DNA from: Nectonema munidae
Lineage: Eukaryota; Nematomorpha; Nectonematoida; Nectonematidae
Reading direction: 5' to 3'
NCBI GenBank assembly: GCA_030549495.1
Contig: JAUIRK010001056.1
Span: 645,001 to 709,000 of the forward strand
DNA: 64,000 bases
The position numbers were made by a program, and so were the translations under genes. Positions 44,556 to 56,700 of this stretch are shown here, piece by piece (positions within the stretch are counted from its first letter, which is position 1; each line of letters starts with the position of its first letter). Under the pieces are notes generated by a model. That model was not told the DNA's origin and made no database searches. It saw nothing but the letters and a program-made list of their open reading frames with translations.

Positions 44556-46948
44556 ACTTACGGCAGTGATTCCCAAACGGTGTGGCGCGGCACTAAAGGG
44601 TGCCGCCAAAATTCAGAGTAAAAATTATATTAATTTCATTCCCTCTGCTTTCATTGTCTAATTAACAATTAAGAAAAATTTATGCTTCTATTTTTTCTTT
44701 TTTTAGAATAATTCTTATTTTAAAACGTCTAAAAATAGAATGGATAAATTCGTTGTGAAAAAGCAAAACGTACAGGAAGATGAATATCAAGACCAAATGG
44801 TGGCTTACAGTATTGTTAGTGCTTCAAAGTCAAACATTGAAGATGTTCCTGGTCCATCTGAATCAAAATGCAAAAAGGAAAAGCACACATTTCTTTCAAA
44901 GAAAAGAATATATATTGATGCCTATTTAGATTAAGATCATCCGTGCCATGTGTGTTTAGTTTGTGGAGATACACTCAGCAATGAGGCCATGGTACCTAGT
45001 AAGTTTAAGCGCCATCTTAATACCAGAGATCCTTATGTGTCGCAGAAGGACATGACATATTTTTCTCGTTTGTTAGAAAAACAAAGTAAGGCGGCCACTA
45101 AAATGATCAAGAGAGTATCAGTAGCTGACACTGCTCTTGAAGCTTTTTTTTAGAGTAGCAGAGCTGATAGCAAAGAAGATGAAACCTCATACAACCGGTG
45201 AAGAAATTATTGGTGCTGAGTGGAACATAATTGCAGAAACAATGTTTTGCAAAGAAGCTCAGGAACAGATTTCAAAAGTATCTCTTTTAAATAATACTAT
45301 TAGATGTAGGATATCGGAAATGTCAACAGGTATTAATGAAGAGGTCGTGAAACGTATAAAATCAAAGAGACAATTTGCTTTGCAAGTAGATGAGAGTACT
45401 GACATTGCTGAAAAATGTCAACTGCTTGGATTTTACAAATTCATTGACAAGGATATTGTGGAACAGTTTATGTTTTGCAAAGAATTAGAAACTACAACCA
45501 CTGGAGAGGATATCTTTGCATCTGTAAATTCGTAACTTACTCAAAATGATCTTTCATGGAAAAATTGTTGTGGCATATGTACTGATGGTGCACCTTCGAT
45601 GATAGGAAAGTACAAAGGCTTCATCACCAAAGCATTGAAAGAAAACTCATCTATCATTACAACTCACTGCTTCCTACATAGAGAAGCGTTAGTAGCAAAG
45701 ACGTGTGGAGAAGAGTTGAAAGAGGTTTTAAACCAGGCTGTCAAGATGGTTAATTTCATCAAATCCAGGCCACTGAAAAAAAAGAATTTTTCAAAAGATA
45801 TGTCAAGAAATGGGTGCAGCTCATGTGTCACTGATTTTACATACTGACATAACGTGGCTGTCAAGAGGTCGTGTACTAAACCGTGTTCTTCAGCTTAAAG
45901 GAGAATTAAAAGCTTAAAAATTATGATTGGTGTTTGAAGCTGTCATATTTAGCAGACATTTTTTTGAAACTAAATGAACTAAATCTCTCAATGCAGGGGA
46001 GACTTGAAGGAATAGTAACATCAGTTAATAAAATAAAAGGTTTCCAAAAAAAGTTAAAATCATGGATATTGGCTGTTCAGAAAGACGATGTGTCAAACTT
46101 TCCTTCTCTTCAACAACTAGGATATAAAGGTCTTAGAACTGTAAAAAATCTGATTCTCAATCACTTGGAGCAGCTAAGAAAAGTAATTGATAAATATTTT
46201 CCATCGCTTTCTAAAGAAAAACTTGATTGGATTGTATCACCTTTCGAACTGGATGACATGGCTGAAGAAATAGACTTTACAGCAATAGAACGTGACGAAT
46301 TTATTGAGATGTCAGCTGATTCAACACTGAAATTTAAATTTATGAAGAGTAATATGACAGTGACAGCTTTTTGGCATGAAACATTGTAGGAATATCCTAA
46401 TTAGGCTAAAAAAGCTATTTCTCTACGTTTGCCTTTTTCCACATCGTATCTGTATGAGCAGGCATTTTCTGCCATGGCTATAATAAAATCAAAACAAAGA
46501 AATAGGCTTCTTCACTTGAGGACGATATGCGGGTGGCATTATCAACAATAAGACCTGATATCAAGAGTTTGTGTTCTAAGCATCAATCGCAAGTTTCACA
46601 CTAAGTACACACGCATGATTCACTCTGGTCTATTTGTTATTTATGTGTTATGTCTTATATCATAGTGTTACACTGTAATTACTTGAATAAATTGTGCAAC
46701 TACTTTAAAACTTAACATTACATATTTGTATTATTATATTTTCTGTGATAGCAGGATCAGTATAAATTTTTTTATATGATCTCTGTATAAGGCATTGTTG
46801 CATCAATGCAGATGTAGAAATAAAAAAATTATAATAAAAAAACTATGGAAATTTTAAATAAGTTTATCCTCAAAGGATGCCAGGAATTTTTAAAAGGCTC
46901 GCCAAGGGTGCCGCAAGCTAAAAAAGGTTGGGAACCACTGACTTACGG
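44556..46948 (+). mobile_element. hAT transposon, near full length, inactivated
   Basis: The body is 44,564-46,940 (2,377 bases), flanked by the perfect 8-base duplication ACTTACGG. The terminal repeats are CAGTGATTCCCAAACGG and GGTTGGGAACCACTG, with GGGTGCCGC subterminal blocks on both sides. It carries one broken transposase gene and is the parent type of the MITE at 7,534-7,849. Confidence 0.95.
44740..46605 (+). pseudogene. hAT transposase of the ZBED5/FAM200-like group, decayed
   Basis: Begins MDKFVVKKQNVQEDEYQDQ, then a BED-type finger (CHVCLVCGDTLSNEAMVP, KFKRHL), ALQVDESTDI with the first catalytic aspartate, CTDGAPSMIGKYKG with the second, HCFLHREALVAK, a helical insertion domain, and the dimerisation block STSYLYEQAFSAMAIIKSKQ. 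This is the full domain order of the family. Stops or frameshifts fall near 44,932, 45,150, 45,535, 45,847-45,930, 46,389 and 46,520, so no working protein is expected. Confidence 0.93.
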
Positions 46949-48438
46949 TATCCATTTGCAATGCCTAACAGTAATGTAGGCACGCAAACAGGGGCCATAG
47001 AGGTAATGTATGAGAAACTATGTGTACATAACACATACTTTTAAAATGTCAAAAAAATCACTTCATTTTATCGGAATAAGGATGGCGCGATTAACACGAA
47101 CATCTATATATATAAATAATTTACAAAAAGGTGTAATTTTTTTTGAAATCCTTGTACCTTTCTACAGGAAACCTGGATTGTTTTCTAACAGTAACAAGTA
47201 CAAAAAGAGAAGATAGTCCTTCCAATCTGGGCTTCCCATAAATTTTCTTCCCAAAGGTCGATAAAAAAAATAGAAGTTGATTCGTGTTATATTATTTGGT
47301 GTACTCAAGTACCGAGTTAAATTGGAATTTGGAAAAAGTAAAATTTAGCTCTTAGGACCCCAAAATACATAGTTCAATAAAATGTAAGGTTCTAAAAATT
47401 TTAGAAGTCAGAATAGATCTATAGGCTAAACTCTCCCACACGGCGCTTTATTTCGAGGAAAGAACGGTTATAATTTAGAATCAATGAACAAAAATTATAA
47501 AACTGCATGCTATTTGATTTTAAAAAAACATTTTTTAAGCGGTGACATGTGGTATACGAGGAAAATTATAGGCCAAGACAACGTGGAATAAAATCAAATT
47601 ATAAGGTCCCAATATTTTATAAACAAAATGGACCATATTTTATCCAAATTTTAGCGTTGACCTGAGCTGTCCAAAGTTTGAATTTCAAGTGATAAAAAAA
47701 TGAAATAGAAGGAATCTATTCCCTTTTCCAGCTATTTTCTTCTTCTAAATGTGTGTTGTTAAAAGCATTCCCTCATCTTATTTAGCTATTTTGATAAACA
47801 AGATAAACTAAACTTTGAAACAAATATTTTTTGAAAAAAAATGGCTTGTTATTTCCCCTGATCCTTCTAGTTATTTCTAGGATATGGCAAAAACAAAGTA
47901 AAATTTAAGTGGTTTTTTCATATTTGTTGCTATATTTCTGGAATCAATAGGACGTAACCAGAAGTTTAGTTAGTTTCTTCATATGTTCCCAACACTTATA
48001 GATCACTGGCGGTTTTAGAAAATCTATTAATGTCTTAACTGTTAGATTATTATCCTGTTCATTTTTCTTCTTCTTCCTCTTTTATTTCAATTTCTTCAAG
48101 AGAATTGATATCCTCACATAAAATACCTCGTTTTACCGGCATCTCTAGGACTAACAAAAATAGGCGTTGTGTGGAGGGGTAGCGGTAAAATGCGGGAGTT
48201 AATTTCTTAAAACTTGCAAACAAATCCAAAATATGTTTTGTTTCAAGTTTAAAGTAGCAATAACATTAATTATTTTATCTAAATTACTAATGATGATAAA
48301 TATCCTTCATTACTTATTTGGTAAACACTTTTCTAAAATTTTCAATTCTAAACTTAGTTAATGTGCAAAATGTAAACAATAATTTTATTTAAAATTTGTT
48401 TAGAAACAAAATTAATTTTTTTTCCGATTTTGCTCTAC

Positions 48439-49760
48439 ATGCCTGAATCTAAAAAAAGAAACATTTTAACTCTTGAAGAGAGAATCAAAGTTATTCAAAA
48501 AAATATTGAAGGTGTTTATCTTCTAGAATAGTATATGCATTTGATGTTGGTAAAACTCAAATTCAATCAATTTATTACGGATAAAGAAAGCATATTAAAA
48601 ATATGGAAATCTAGAAAGTGATGTGCAGAATCTAAATTTTTCAAATCTAGAAAAATAAGATGAAAAAATTGATCAAAAAATGTGGGAGTGGTTTCGTCAA
48701 ACAAGAGCCAAAAATATTCGTATTTCTGGACCTTTAATACAAGAAGGTAAAGGTACCCCGGGGTGTTTTCATCGAGAAGGCACAATTGCGCCGCTTGTAT
48801 CGAACTATGAGGAAAGCCGGCTTGATGTGGAATCGAACCCAAGACCTTGAGTTATCGAACCCAGCATCTAACCAACCCTACTCACGTCCTTTAATACAAG
48901 AAGCTATATCTTTAGTGTCAAGACTAAATCAACTTACTTTTTCCGCATCTAATGGTTGGTTAAAATCATTTCGGATGCGACAGAACATTAAATTCTATAT
49001 ACTTTCTGGTGAATCAGTTGATGTAGATGAAGCGTTGTGAATGATTGGTTTGAATTCCTGTGATATTTAAAGATTATGGCAAAAAAACTTATTTAATGTA
49101 GACGAAACAAGTCTTTTCAGAGGTATTCCAAAAAAAAGTTATGTGATTAAAGGAGATCAATGCAAATCTGGGAAAAATTCTAAAGAGCTTTTAACTTTAA
49201 TGTTAGCATGTTCATCAGAAGAAGAAAATTTTTAACCTTTGTTCATTGGAAAATCCAAAAACCTTCGTTGCTTTCGTGGTTTCAATATTGAATAACAAAA
49301 TGAGAATAGAAAAAAGAAAAATATTGCTATTAGTTGATAAATTGCGCAGTCAATCAACAACAGAAAAAACTGCTTCGTCATTTACTCATACATATGAAAG
49401 ATGATGATATTATAGATATTTCAAGAAAATTAAGATTTTTGATAGCATTCAATGGATCATCCTGGAAATCAATTTCGCCAGAAACAATTAAAAATTATTT
49501 TATTAAATGGGGGTTAATTGAAGAGTTAAAGGAAAAAGTCATAAATGAGAATGAAAGTGAATTTATATAAAATTTTAATAATGGCATAGAGGCTTTGCTA
49601 ATGGGAGAAACTTCATGGAATGATCATGTCGGATGTGACGATAACATTGAAACTTGTAATATGTGACAGAAGAGAAAAGAAAAGGATTCAAAAAATCAAG
49701 GTCAAGAAAGTGAAAAGGAAGAAGTTGTCAAAGTGTTCAATAGTTTAAACAAGGGCATTG
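48439..49760 (+). pseudogene. pogo/Tigger-type transposase, decayed
   Basis: Starts MPESKKRNILTLEERIKVIQ, a psq/CENP-B-like DNA-binding start. After a SINE insertion it continues with PLIQEAISLVSRLN and ASNGWLKSF (second CENP-B helix-turn-helix), LFNVDETSLFRG (first DDE aspartate), GKSKNLRCFRG, KKILLLVDK and SPETIKNYFIKWG. This is the Tigger/jerky gene order. It has many stops and frameshifts and an internal loss after RCFRG. Terminal repeats were not placed with confidence; TACCTCGTTTTACCGGC at 48,125 may be one. Confidence 0.87.
48731..48903 (-). repeat. tRNA-derived SINE, family 1, with 16-base target duplication
   Basis: The body is 48,747-48,887, flanked by CCTTTAATACAAGAAG on both sides. 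Minus-oriented: GTGAGTAGGGTTGGTTAGAT head, B box GGGTTCGATTCC, GATACAAGCGGCGCAATTG, then a tail ending GGGGTACCTTTACC. It splits the pogo-type gene and is therefore younger than it. This is the reference copy for the family here. Confidence 0.95.
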
Positions 49761-50318
49761 AATATATACGGTGCGCAAAGTATTGATTGCATACGGAATG
49801 AATAGGTATCGCATGTGATGCTTATCCAAAGGCAAACTAACCAAATATGCAAGCTGATTACAATAATGGGTAAAATACAAACTGAAATTTTTTACACTGA
49901 AACAATAATGTACTTTGTGGATGGAAATATTATATGGAACGCTTAATAAAAATTTTATAGCCAACTACATCAACTTTACCCATTATACTATATTTTAGAC
50001 AGATCGACATTAGTGATTCCAAATTTGAAGTAGCAGTATTTAAATAAACTTAAATAATAGAACACATTTTTAGATACATCCTAAAATTTTCATAAACTCT
50101 TACTGACAACAAATTTATCTTCCTTTACCTCTTTACTGTATTATTCGTGTAACTGGTGTCCTACCATAAAATCAAAAATTGAATGAATCGGAAAAATGTA
50201 TGATTCTCGCTTTAATCCAAAAATACAATTAGCACTCTAAGTACAGGGAATGAAGATATGCGAGTACATCAAAGACTGCCATCTATACAAACTTCATCAA
50301 AGCCATTTTTTTTTACCT

Positions 50319-50396
50319 TTATTGAGATTCTATACGACAGGAGTCAAGAGTGCATTCGACTCCAACATAAGATTTTGCTAAAGGCAAGTGCATCTC
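50319..50396 (-). CDS. Doubtful terminal exon of the KIF4-like gene
   Basis: A phase-compatible 25-codon exon would follow 50,708 and read AKSYVGVECTLDSC, then a TAA. GVEC resembles the GVDC of the KIF4 cysteine-rich tail, but most cysteines are missing and the acceptor (gctgaaag) lacks a pyrimidine tract. It may be chance. Confidence 0.2.
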   Translation of the reverse strand, partial: EMHLPLAKSYVGVECTLDSCRIESQ

Positions 50397-50707
50397 CTTT
50401 CAGCGCCCATTTTTAGTGTTGGTAATGAAGATGAGGAGACGTTGAAGTTCCTTATAAATATCACTACCATTTTGAATATATGCCACTACGTATTTTCACT
50501 GTATAAATATACTTCATAAATTTTTATTTTTTTTTATTTGTTAAAAATTCGGAGAAAAAATCCCTTATATTCAATTTTTAATCGAAGCTGACTAGGAGAG
50601 AGAAGTGGCACCCCCAAATTCTACGCCCCCCCACTCCACCCCAAATCTTCACTATAAAAAAAGTCTCTGTCTTTATGCACATAATATGTATACATTAAGA
50701 AACTCAC

Positions 50708-50761
50708 CTTTTTAGCGATATCTATGTTCTCCTTTTCATCGAAATCACTTTCTGTAAAATC
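50708..50761 (-). CDS. KIF4: KIF4-like exon 13 of the window
   Basis: Acidic segment DFTESDFDEKENIDIAKK, 18 codons. Acceptor aactcttag, donor gtgagt, phase 0 on both sides. A closer AG (tttacag) would bring a stop and was rejected. Confidence 0.65.
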
Positions 50762-53700
50762 CTAAGAGTTTTAAATATGTTCGTTTTAAAAAAGATGATT
50801 ATAAACTCTGAGAACAACTTACAGACACTTCACCAAATGCGACGTTTTGGTTATCGTTATTTTCGGAAGACTTTTTCTTACTTCTCACCTTCTTCTTTTT
50901 ATATACAGTCTAAAAAGGCATTAATGTGCATGGAGTTGGGAAAGAATTGATAAAGTGATTATTCAAGATTTTATAGTTATCAAATATTTATTTGCTATTT
51001 TACATAGTACCTATGCAACACTGCTTTTGAAATTCGAAGAATCACAGTTGCTCTAGTTGCCTAGCCAGTTAGAAAGGTTTTATAGATAGGTACTAATTAC
51101 AACTCATATATAACAGACGACAAATGGATCAATAACGACTAAAATATGATGATGGACATAATATCAATTCGACCCTGCATTGTGTAGATATTTTTACCAT
51201 TACGCATTCTCACTTCCGACGCTTTTCTGTATATCTATGCATGCATTTTTGTCAAAAATGAAGTTGTTAAACTAATGATATTTTTGAAAAATAAGTTTTA
51301 TTAGTTGAAAAATTAACTGTAAAATAAACCCTAAAGATCTATTTTAAACCACTTGTTAAAGGCAATTATTGTGCCTTCACTGCCACCATTAATTAATGCT
51401 TAATGGTCCACCTTGAACACGCTAGTATTATAAATACTGCATGCATCACACACACACTCATCTTAATCTTTATAATGCAGTAAAATTTCTCAAATAATAA
51501 AGTTTTCTACTCTTCAAATCTACCACACTAACCTAAATAATTTATTATATGTTCACCTTCTAAGAAAGCATGAAATTTTTTAAAATGCCCTATCCAAACA
51601 ATTGATTACTTTTATTAAAATTAAATATTTTCTTTTTATCGTTTGTGAAATGAAAGCCACTTCAAGACTGTTAAAAAAGTGTCACTCGTTCGTCAACTTG
51701 AACTTCTTTTAGACAAATTTTATGGAACAAGAATATTAACTGCAATCGTGATAAGGATTAAAATGACTAATACTCATGTTCATCCTAATACATCATATAA
51801 ACATGTATGAATACTCATCTTTGCCAAAGGTTTCGTTTATATAGCAAATTTGATGCTATCACAAGGAGTTGTGGCTCTTAACCGTTGAGGTTTTTTGGAT
51901 ACTTCTGTCCATCCTCAAACTCAGAATGCTCTTGTTATAACGTCATTCAAAATACTACTACTCGCATTCACCCTAATACATTATATATCTTGTAATTCTG
52001 CTAAAAAAATACGGTATTGACAAGCACTGTCTATATTCTTATGTAGGGTCTACGATAGAACATCGAAATACAAAATATCAATGATAAAAATGTCTAACTA
52101 AACGATAGAAAGTCGAATTGTCATGATGCAAAGTATTGTCTTTCCACGGTTATTGGATTACGTATATGTTATATGGTATGTTAATGGGTGGTTAATAAAG
52201 GTACGTGTTAATGGGTGGCATGGCAGGTTGGTTGAGATGATGGACTCAGCACGGAAGCCTCTGGGTTCGGTTCCTCATCGATACCAATTTGTTCATAGTT
52301 TGACATAAGCGGTACAACAGTGCCTTGTCAATGAAAACCCTTTACATTCAGTGGTAGGTAGTTAGTTGGTAACAAGCCCTATCTTATAGTCATGTAAAAT
52401 CTAACTATCTTATTAACCCGTTAACGACAAGAATAATCAGATTAAACTAAATAGCTAAAAATTCTTATTAAAATAATATGGGGAAATGTTCGAAGGATAA
52501 CAAGAAGTTTTCGACATTCTGCCAGGTACATTCTTACTCGAAAATGAAAAAGGGTCGTCAACTATCAGCTGATTAGTCGAAATTGAGTGAATTTTTTTAT
52601 CGTTGCAGCGCTAATCCAACAATCACACACAACAAAAAATGTTAAATTTAAACATTGCAGTCAGGCCGGTGACCAGGCGAGACAAGAGGGCAGTTGACCC
52701 CCTCAATTTTTCAGATTTATAAAAATTCAAGCAAAATTTCGAAAATATTCACATATAATTACAATTATTTAATCAATTTAGATAAATCTTGGTACATATG
52801 AATTATCTCTTCTACAAATGGTTAATTTAAGGATAAAGAGAACATCGGATATAGAGATGAATGCACTCTGAACGTAATCTTTTTTAGAGCTAGGACATCC
52901 TAAAAAAATTCTGGTCACGGGCTTGATTGCAATGCTTCCAATGTAACCACTATTCTAAACGATTTAAGTTTCTCAATAAATGTTCATCAGAAATGTAACA
53001 GGATAAATAAATAAATAGACATATGGATACAATTTACCCGTTTTTCAATTTGGGATTCGAACGAATTGCTCTCTTCTGTTGATCTTTTCTTGCTTTGATT
53101 TCTCGTTTTATAGTATGACTTTTTCTGTCGTGAAAATAAATTTAAACTTTTATTAATAAGAATAAAAAACGTAGACACAAGCTTCAAAAATATTCACAAG
53201 GACTTTTATAAGACGTAAAAAAGTTGAACTCAAAAACTTACAATGTTAATTTCACTATCTTTGGGTGTGGTAGGAAAGAAGTTGTCGAACTTTAAAAAAA
53301 AAATAAAAAAATTAAAGGATTAGAAACATGGTGTTTCAAATGGATAATGAATACCTTATTTAAAATAACTTTTTCCTTCACATCAACTCTATTTTCTGTT
53401 TTAATTCCCTTGATAGAACATTCACCTAAATTGTGCTAAAATAAAAAATTCTTTAAAATTATTCTAAAGTGCTTAGTTATCCTAGGACTTAAAGATAGGC
53501 CATTTGAAATGCTTGGGATTCGCCTGTTTCCGAATTACTGATTTTTCCAGATTATGATAAAGCAAAATGTTCACATATTATTTGAGTCATATTTTTACTT
53601 GTTTATTTTAGATCTACAAATTTATTCTCAAAATATAAAGGCAAATTGCAAAAATATGATTTATTGAAATCAAAAGATACAATTTTCAAATAAGATAAAA

Positions 53701-56700
53701 AAAATTAAAATCGGGGTTTATCAGGCGTTAAGTAAGGAATTTCAAAATGTATTTCTTATGAAGAGTGTTTTTGGAGACTTGTTATGCATAAATTTAAATG
53801 CTTTTTCGTATATATTATAAATTAAATAAGGACTTTAATTTTCATGATAGAGAAATTTGATAAATTCGCGAACATATTTTACAGCTGCTTCTTTATCCGT
53901 TGGACGTTGAAACTAATTGGACAAAAGCCTTAACCTAAAGTATAGCAACCAACCATCAGTATATTCCTTCCTATGTCTAAATTAAAGTTCCACTATATTA
54001 TGTGATTGTTTCTCCAGACACTTTTACGAGGACTAAACAATTTTATCAGAGCCTAATATAATTCTTTTATAATTTTTAATTTTAGTAGTTTCAGAATTAA
54101 CGATAGTGAAATCTACAAACTATAATGAAAATTCACTGATAACAATTTGTTAATAATAAGGTTGCAACAATGCTTCAATGTTGATTATGATGTGTTGGGA
54201 TTGAGTCTCAAAGACATACTACTTAAATTTTAAATAGAGGGAAGTCTTCCTAAGCATCGCATGCAATGTATATTTGATGTCACTTGATCATAGTGGCGGT
54301 AAGCTAAAACTTAAGATTTTATATTTTTTTTTAATTTATATAAATTTTTTTATTTTATTTATTAACAAGGCTTTGAGAACACAATTTTAAGAGATTAATC
54401 TTTCGCAAGTCAAAAATATGTTAAAGAAAAATTTGAAACAGTTAAGCTTAAGCGCTTTTTTATTGAGTAATTTATGAAAAAACTCTTCTCAAATGTATGA
54501 ACTTCAAGCGGAATATTTTTGGTGCAAAAATGAATTTATGGCATTTATTCCGATGATATTGATAAAATGTTTTTATATCTTGTTTTTTTGAGGTATATCA
54601 CAGTTCATTTCCATTACTTCACACATTTTCAGCAATATTACAAAACGTTGGCAGAAAAATAATCAAGAAATGGGATGAAGTTTCGCTTCATTTCATTAGA
54701 TTCGTGAAGCTGTTTCGTTATAAGTAAAAATAACATTAGAAAAATGAAGGGAAAATCTATATTCTAAACATAAATATTGACTTTAAATCTCATCATTCAA
54801 TCAAAAAAATCATTAAACAGCCTCCATGAAATTATATTGCATTGGGTCTCGGATGCGTTTGTTTGACACCGTCGGCATACCGTATCAATCGTACAATCAC
54901 TCAATCAAAACACCCTTACTTAAGGCTTCTTAATCTGTTCAGTGGAGCTTAATGGGTATTGCAGGCAAACCCTAAACCGAGTATAAATCTACATCTTGAA
55001 CTGAAAATTATTAGTGTTCAAAGTCAAGAAGTCGTCCATGGAAATATGTACGGAACACATATATTATACAAAACAATACTGAATCTCAAATATATCATAT
55101 CGTTCGTTTATATCGTAGGCGGTATACGTTTCTTCACGAATTAAATCATAAAATAAATAGAGAGTCATTGTTTGAAATTAGCTAGGTTAAAACAACAAGA
55201 AATGCAATTTCAAACAATTTTATTTAGAATGACTTAAACGGTCTTAATCAAAAGACTTGATGTAAATAAGTTAAATTTAAATGTTTTTCGTAGAAAAATT
55301 ATTTGATATAAAACTACATTGATATCATGTTATTGGGCAAACCCTTGTACTTAAAATTAAAAAAAATAACAAAAATGATGTTTAAAGTTTACCGAAGTTA
55401 AGATATTCTTGTTTTGATGAGCGAATAAGTCCACTTTATGCTCCAACTCTTTGATCGCGTTCAAATTCGCTAATTCTTTCTTCTTCGCTTCTTCTTCCTG
55501 ACAACAAAACCAAAAATTGAACTAAGTTAGTTTAAATGAAAATGATACCTTTTCTTTCATTTCATCTTCCAACTGTGAAACTTTACTTTCCAGCTCCTCA
55601 TTTTTCTCAATGTACAGTTTGATTGCCGTGTTCTACGTTAGAAATTATGGTTATACCAAGGACTAAAGAAAAAGAAATAGTGAAACCTTGATAGATATCT
55701 CCGTTTCCACTTCAGTCTCACTCGAAGACGCGTTATTGGATTGTTTCAAAATGAAGAGTAGCTGTGTCGATTAAAATAAAGAATAGAAAAACATGCGCCT
55801 TTTATTGCGAGCATCTTACTCGATTGTCATAGTCACTACGTAGAGAGGCGATTAAGGCGTCTTCCTTATTTTTTGCCGCATCTAACTGATTCGTTAAGAG
55901 ATGAGTGTAAGATATTGTTCTTTCAATTTCATTCGTCTGTTCAGATATCATCTTATTCAACTTCAACTTTTCTTCAAGGGTTAGCTATTTGAATGGAAAA
56001 AAGTTTCATGCACGTTTTAAAGTAATTTATGCACCGACCCCTATCTTTCCTTTAGTGATTGTAAGAAATATGAGTAACTTTTAATGTTTTACGAGTTTGA
56101 TTTAAAGTAAAAATATTTAACTCATGTCAAACAAAAATCATTATCCAAAACTTGGATTTTTTAAATAGCTTAGCTGTTCATTAATGTTCAGCGCAAGAAA
56201 AATAATATCATATACAATATCTTAACTGATTTACATTTTGAATTTTACGCTTTACAAAAAGTGGTTCCTAAATTTACACTATTTTTAGAACCAAATTATG
56301 GAAGCCAATAGACAATAATTTTAAATTTTCCTAAAAAATAACTCGGCCTATTTTTAGCTAAAAAAAACAATGATTTTTGTTAATAAAGGAATCCGTCACA
56401 ATTATTTAAAAAAATACTAGGGTGTCCCAAAAAAACTTTTTTATCTATTTCGTTTTGCACACGTTTCTATTTTGTTTCAATCTTGAAAAACAAAAAGGAA
56501 ACTTAATTTCGGAAGAAATCATTTACTTTAAAGGTTCCCTCATCCCAAAAATATAATTCTAAAATATTGCTTTTTTTTTAAATTTTCGAATTCTATTTGA
56601 TCCAATTTTGAAAATGGTAAAATTTTGAAATTAAGTTTGTTTTGGAAATTTCGCCCAACCATTGGTAATTTTTTTCCAATTTTTTTTATTTATTCTTTTT

